Shown: positions 60,127-64,000 of the stretch, one piece after another
Position numbering within the stretch: the first letter of the stretch is position 1
Layout: each line of letters begins with the position of its first letter
NCBI GenBank assembly: GCA_964626905.1
Contig: CAZVHA010000007.1
Location: 1-64,000 of the forward strand
Direction of reading: 5' to 3'
DNA length: 64,000 bases
Origin: REEB52 sp964626905
Lineage (GTDB): Bacteria > Chlamydiota > Chlamydiia > Chlamydiales > SM23-39
Made by a program: the position numbers and the translations under genes
Notes under the pieces: model-generated
The model's database searches: none
Seen by the model: only the letters and a program-made list of their open reading frames with translations
What the model was told of the DNA's origin: nothing

Positions 60127-61167
60127 TCAGTGCCAGGTCAGATTGGACGCTGACTGATATTCGGTGACTCTCGTTTCGAAGAAATTTTTCTCTTTTCCCA
60201 AGTCGATCGTCTCGCTCATCCATGGGAATGGATTTTTGGAGCGGTAGACCGCTTTGAGTCCGATCCTTTCGAATCTCCGATCGGCGATGTGTTGCACATA
60301 TTCGCGGAACATAGGGGCAGTGAGGCCGAGGATGCCGCGGGGCAAACAGTCTTGTGCGTAAAGGATTTCGAGCTCGACGGCCTGTTTGATCTTTTCGACG
60401 GTTTTTGCTTGGAATTCTGGACTCCAAAGTTCCGGATTTTCCTCCTTAACTCCATTGATGAGATCGATTCCGAAATTGAGATGGACCGTCTCATCGCGCA
60501 AGATGTATTGGAACTGTTCTCCAACCCCGACCATTTTATTTTGTCTTAAGAAAGACAAAATCATCGCAAAACCGCTATAGAAGAAAAGCCCCTCCATGAT
60601 GATGTAGTAGCCGATCAGGTTTTCCAAAAAGATTTGGGCTCCTTCGGGCGTTGCAGTGGAAAAGTGGGGATCGAGCACCTGTTTTGTGATTTCCATCTCA
60701 AATGCATCTTTATCGTGGATCGAATTCACCTCATTGTACATGTTGAACACTTCGCCGTGATCGAGGGTCAAAGATTCGACGATATAGAGAAAGGCGTGGG
60801 TGTGGATCGCCTCCTCAAAGGCCTGTCTCAAAAGGTATTGTCTCGCCTCTGGATTGGTCACATGTCTGAAGATGGCGAGGACGATATTGTTGCCCACCAG
60901 GCTTTCAGCTGTCGAGAAAAATCCGAGATTGCGCATGATGAGGCGCCTTTCATCTTCACTCAGCTCTTTCGATTTCCAAAGTTCGATGTCTTTGCCCATC
61001 GGCACCTCGCTCGGCATCCAATGGTTAGCGCACCCGTTTAGGTAGTGCTCCCAGGCCCATTTGTACTTGAGTGGCATCAGCTGATTGACATCAACCGCAT
61101 GGCAGTTGATGAGCCGCTTTTCAGCCACCTTGACCCTTTTCACTTGATTTACTGACAACTTTCGCAT
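60127..61167 (-). CDS. nrdB: Ribonucleotide reductase small subunit NrdB (class Ic)
   Basis: The 346-residue R2 protein supplies the radical initiator to NrdA. Metal ligands Glu88 (STAESLVG), Glu119, His122 and the later EGLFFYSG and RDETVHLNFG are present. At the place of the radical tyrosine of E. coli there is Phe126 (EEAIHTHAFLYI). This is the Chlamydia-type R2c, which uses a Mn/Fe centre instead of a tyrosyl radical (established for C. trachomatis). The ATG overlaps the 3' end of nrdA by 19 bp. Confidence 0.96.
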   Translation of the reverse strand: MRKLSVNQVKRVKVAEKRLINCHAVDVNQLMPLKYKWAWEHYLNGCANHWMPSEVPMGKDIELWKSKELSEDERRLIMRNLGFFSTAESLVGNNIVLAIFRHVTNPEARQYLLRQAFEEAIHTHAFLYIVESLTLDHGEVFNMYNEVNSIHDKDAFEMEITKQVLDPHFSTATPEGAQIFLENLIGYYIIMEGLFFYSGFAMILSFLRQNKMVGVGEQFQYILRDETVHLNFGIDLINGVKEENPELWSPEFQAKTVEKIKQAVELEILYAQDCLPRGILGLTAPMFREYVQHIADRRFERIGLKAVYRSKNPFPWMSETIDLGKEKNFFETRVTEYQSASNLTWH

Positions 61168-64000
61168 GCTTCCCCTAAATTACAAGCTTTTGGTTTCTCT
61201 TCTCGTTCCACAACAATTTTATTTTCCCGTTCCACAACAATATTGTTTGATGCCGATTTGTTTTTCATCCAACGCGGCTGCAATCCTCTTCGATTGACGT
61301 CCATGGTCGATTTTTCGATCTGTGTAGCGGCCAAAGTTCGGAGGTAATAGTTCGTTTTGAGCCCTTTTTCCCACCCCAGCATATACATCTGGTGGAGTTT
61401 TTTACCGCTCGGTTCTGCGAGATACAGGTTGAGCGATTGTCCCATATCGATCCATTTTTGTCTGCGGGCGGCACATTCGATCAGCCATTCGGGCTCGATC
61501 TCAAATGCGTTGAGGAACAACATTTTCACCTCTTGCGGAATTCTTTCGATTTCCCGGATCGATCCATCAAAGTATTTGAGATCGTCGATCATCTCCTCAT
61601 CCCAAAGGTTCAATGTTTTGAGTTTTTCGACGAGATGGGGATTCACGATGGTAAACTCTCCCGAGAGATTCGATTTGACAAACAGGTGTTTATAAATCGG
61701 TTCGATCGAGGGGATCACTCCTGTGATATTTGCAATGGTCGCAGTGGGGGCAATCGCCATCGTATTCGAATTGCGCATCCCATGCTTTTTCAAAGAGGCT
61801 CTCACCGGGGCCCAATTCATATGGGAGCTCCGATCAATATCGATGTTCATGCCCCGTTCCTTTTCGAGGAGATCGATGGTGTCGATGGGCAAATAGCCCC
61901 GGTCCCATTTCGATCCCTTGAAAGACTCGTAGGTCCCTTTTTCAGCGGCGAGTTCCGTCGATGCCAAAATGGCGTAGTAGGAGATCATCTCCATGCTTTT
62001 GTCTGCAAAGAGGACCGCCTCGTGGCTTGCATAGCTGATATTTTGGGCGTAGAGCGCATCTTGAAAGCCCATGAGTCCAATGCCGATGGGGCGGTGGCGC
62101 ACATTGGATCTTTTTGCCTCTTCCGTTGGGTAGAAATTGATATCGATCACGTTGTCGAGCATCCGGATCGCCGTGCGCACCGTTGTCGCGAGCTGTTTTT
62201 CATCGATCCCTTTTTCATTCACATGTTTTGCCAAGTTGATCGAACCGATATTGCAAACAGCTGTTTCCACGGATGAGGAATTGAGCAAAATCTCCGTGCA
62301 AAGGTTCGACGAGTGGACCACTCCCACATGATCTTGGGGAGAGCGGATATTCGATGGATCTTTAAAAGTGATCCAAGGATGGCCCGTTTCAAAGAGCATG
62401 CTGAGCATTTTGCGCCAAAGTTGGATCGCTTCAGTGCGCTTGAAGAGTTTGAGTTTCCCCTCGTCTGCTTTTTTCTCGTACTCGACGTAGCGTTTTTCAA
62501 ACGCCATTCCATACAAATCGTGCAGATCGGGCACATCGCTTGGGCTGAATAGAGTCCAGTTCCCATTTTCGCGCACCCGCTTCATGAAGAGATCGGGGAT
62601 CCAGTTGGCGGTGTTCATATCGTGTGTGCGGCGCCGGTCATCTCCCGTATTTTTTCGCATCTCCAAAAAGTCTTCGATGTCGAGATGCCACGTCTCCAAA
62701 TAGGCGCACATCGCCCCCTTCCTCTTGCCGCCGTTATGGGCAAGTGCTTCGGTAGTCATGTAGGAAGGCTCTGTATCCTCGTCGACTTTTAAGTCGTAAA
62801 CAAATGTAGTTGAGGGGATCGATTTGACGTTTGAAACCCTGCTAAACAGGTGATTGCCCACTTGAAACCAGTTCTTTTTTGTGAGGGTTTTGCATCCGAT
62901 CGGTTCTGCAATTTCTCTCACAGCAGGGATCCGGATATCGTACGAAAGCGTTTCGTTTTTAAAATGAATTTTTGATCCATCAGAGCGGGTTCCCGTATGT
63001 CCATTTTTGCGTCTTCTCTCATTTCCCACAGTTGGAATGCCGAGGCGAAGTGCTTGATAGCGAATTCCTTGTGCGAGCTCTTTGGATGTATTGGTAAAGG
63101 TGATCTCTTTTCCCCTAGAGATATTTCCATCCGTTTCCAAAAGCCCTTTAAGGAGTGCAATCGTTTGGGTTTTAGGTAAATGGGAAAGCCTTGGAGCAAT
63201 CCGTTTATTGCCCTTTTCATCGTAGAGGTCTTCATAAGAAAAGGGGAGGGTTGGAGCGCCGGCTCCGACAATCCTTCCTGTGGCCCCATCTCGGACGGCG
63301 CCTTTCCCTGACGCCCATCGAACTTGAGCATAAGTCTCTCCTCGGGCAGTTTCCCAAAAATGGACTCCTCTTTGAATGAGATAGCCTCGGACAAATTCGA
63401 GATGTTCATCTACTTTTGGATTGCCTGAAACGCCCCACTCCATCCCATCTTTTGTCATGTGACCATCCCCCAAAAGAATCCCATAAAGTCTTGCATCGTC
63501 CTCTTCGAGTCCTTCCACTTTGACCACTTCTTGCGGAATGGCTTTTGCGACATAATCTCCCTTCTTGAGTTTGCCAGCATCGACCCAAGTAGCAGAGATC
63601 TTCCCCTTGGTGAGCCACTGTTCAGTCCGCTCAATGGACTGCTCCATCGGCACATTTTGGATTGCAAAGAAGGGGTGGCCATCAGTTACGAAAAGGGGTT
63701 CTAACCCATGTTTGATCTCTAGTGAGACCATAGGGCCATGCTGATTGTAGGCAAAAGTTTCGATAACTTCTCGGTATTTGCCCGTTTCGCTTAAAACGAG
63801 ATCACCCACTTTTACCTCTGAGATCGGTTTGATCCCTTTTGAGGTGTAAATGGAGGTGTCCGGCGCAAAGCACTGGTTGACTGCTACGGCTGTATCATTG
63901 GCCACTTTCAAAAACGGAATGACCCCTTGAGAAGTGCCGTTGGTCCCTTTGATTCTTGCCCCTGTCGCCCTCACATTGGTCCAGTCATTGCCGATGCCGC
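61149..64000 (-). CDS. nrdA: Ribonucleotide reductase large subunit NrdA, 5' end outside window, with intein
   Basis: NrdA reduces ribonucleoside diphosphates. The visible part starts IGNDWTNVRATG and continues across the window edge. After removal of the intein (62733-63872), the extein reads AVNQ-GGKRKGAMCAYLETWH, the normal class Ia sequence. Other marks: VVHSSNLCTEILLNSSSVET (a redox Cys), NIGSINLA, MAIAPTATIANITGVIPSIE, and C-terminal redox cysteines CNLGEACESC. Before the tail, an IVVERE unit occurs twice in tandem (about 61200-61245). nrdB follows on the same transcript. The only known dNTP pathway in the window depends on this protein being spliced. Confidence 0.95.
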   Translation of the reverse strand, partial: GIGNDWTNVRATGARIKGTNGTSQGVIPFLKVANDTAVAVNQCFAPDTSIYTSKGIKPISEVKVGDLVLSETGKYREVIETFAYNQHGPMVSLEIKHGLEPLFVTDGHPFFAIQNVPMEQSIERTEQWLTKGKISATWVDAGKLKKGDYVAKAIPQEVVKVEGLEEDDARLYGILLGDGHMTKDGMEWGVSGNPKVDEHLEFVRGYLIQRGVHFWETARGETYAQVRWASGKGAVRDGATGRIVGAGAPTLPFSYEDLYDEKGNKRIAPRLSHLPKTQTIALLKGLLETDGNISRGKEITFTNTSKELAQGIRYQALRLGIPTVGNERRRKNGHTGTRSDGSKIHFKNETLSYDIRIPAVREIAEPIGCKTLTKKNWFQVGNHLFSRVSNVKSIPSTTFVYDLKVDEDTEPSYMTTEALAHNGGKRKGAMCAYLETWHLDIEDFLEMRKNTGDDRRRTHDMNTANWIPDLFMKRVRENGNWTLFSPSDVPDLHDLYGMAFEKRYVEYEKKADEGKLKLFKRTEAIQLWRKMLSMLFETGHPWITFKDPSNIRSPQDHVGVVHSSNLCTEILLNSSSVETAVCNIGSINLAKHVNEKGIDEKQLATTVRTAIRMLDNVIDINFYPTEEAKRSNVRHRPIGIGLMGFQDALYAQNISYASHEAVLFADKSMEMISYYAILASTELAAEKGTYESFKGSKWDRGYLPIDTIDLLEKERGMNIDIDRSSHMNWAPVRASLKKHGMRNSNTMAIAPTATIANITGVIPSIEPIYKHLFVKSNLSGEFTIVNPHLVEKLKTLNLWDEEMIDDLKYFDGSIREIERIPQEVKMLFLNAFEIEPEWLIECAARRQKWIDMGQSLNLYLAEPSGKKLHQMYMLGWEKGLKTNYYLRTLAATQIEKSTMDVNRRGLQPRWMKNKSASNNIVVERENKIVVEREEKPKACNLGEACESCQ
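62733..63872 (-). other. Intein in NrdA (380 aa) with LAGLIDADG endonuclease
   Basis: The intein begins with Cys1 (CFAPDTSIYTSKGIKPI, block A), has block B TDGHPFFAIQ, and ends VYDLKVDE...EALAHN with the usual His-Asn. Two LAGLIDADG-type helices, LYGILLGDGHM and LLKGLLETDGN, indicate a homing endonuclease. The residue after Asn is Gly, where standard splicing needs Cys, Ser or Thr. The insertion point is the conserved AVNQ/GGKRKGA active-site segment. The reading frame is fully open. Confidence 0.92.

Overview
The window comes from a chromosome of the order Chlamydiales, most likely an amoeba-associated 'environmental' chlamydia. Several marks point there together. The division/cell-wall block runs murF-mraY-murD-LysM gene-ftsW-murG-murC/ddl fusion-ftsQ. 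Blocks rsfS-fabF-Nudix, cysS next to lysS, and priA with its upstream neighbour follow the same gene order as in Chlamydia. NrdB carries the Phe-for-Tyr radical-site change of the Chlamydia-type R2c. Eukaryote-like domains (F-box, LRR, USP-type deubiquitinase) are scattered between housekeeping blocks. GC content looks to be in the mid-40s percent. I cannot fix the genus from the window.

Layout. 0-3 kb: rsmI, tRNA-Cys and a USP-like deubiquitinase. 3-5.8 kb: an accessory insert (AAA/DUF4143 ATPase and a gapped, frameshifted F-box/LRR gene) bracketed by a direct duplication of the murF promoter and 5' end. 5.9-15.7 kb: peptidoglycan/division operon. 15.8-17.6 kb: khpA, an rsbV-like gene and miaA, with a MITE whose terminal repeat holds the miaA start codon. 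17.6-18.6 kb: C39-like cysteine protease. 18.7-21.9 kb: three tandem MOMP/Lpg1974-like porins. 22.1-30.7 kb: coiled-coil protein, type III glutamine synthetase, nadD, rsfS, fabF, Nudix hydrolase, a glycosyltransferase, a ROK kinase and bioY. 30.7-33.6 kb: LicD and two membrane-anchored GT2 proteins. 33.7-39.6 kb: three-domain Aas, cysS, small wHTH gene, lysS. 39.6-42.7 kb: transposase relic, DUF4116 repeat protein, MITE fragment, membrane GH130-like protein. 42.7-46.8 kb: ogt, priA and two chlamydial unknowns. 46.9-51.6 kb: sucC-sucD-M50 protease-lipoprotein-MFS. 51.6-56.1 kb: kinase-like protein, htrA, a MITE, a GxxExxY gene enclosed by 36-bp inverted repeats lying against an IS630 relic, and an F-box membrane protein. 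56.1-60.1 kb: M16C metalloprotease and small genes. 60.1-64 kb: nrdB and the 3' part of nrdA, which carries an intein.

How it works together. Conserved operons (wall synthesis, tRNA charging, TCA step, dNTP synthesis, NAD and biotin supply) form the backbone. At least six putative host-directed or accessory genes sit between them as single-gene units. Five of these have AT-rich leaders with a recognisable sigma66-like -10, and several lack a clear Shine-Dalgarno. Small mobile sequences have shaped the joints: a MITE family of four copies, a compact TIR-GxxExxY unit, transposase relics and a palindromic insert within murD.

Most unusual: the nrdA intein is followed by Gly instead of Cys/Ser/Thr; the GxxExxY unit has its start codon inside the inverted repeat; a MITE end supplies the miaA start; and a promoter-bearing murF 5' copy ends in a strong terminator-like hairpin.
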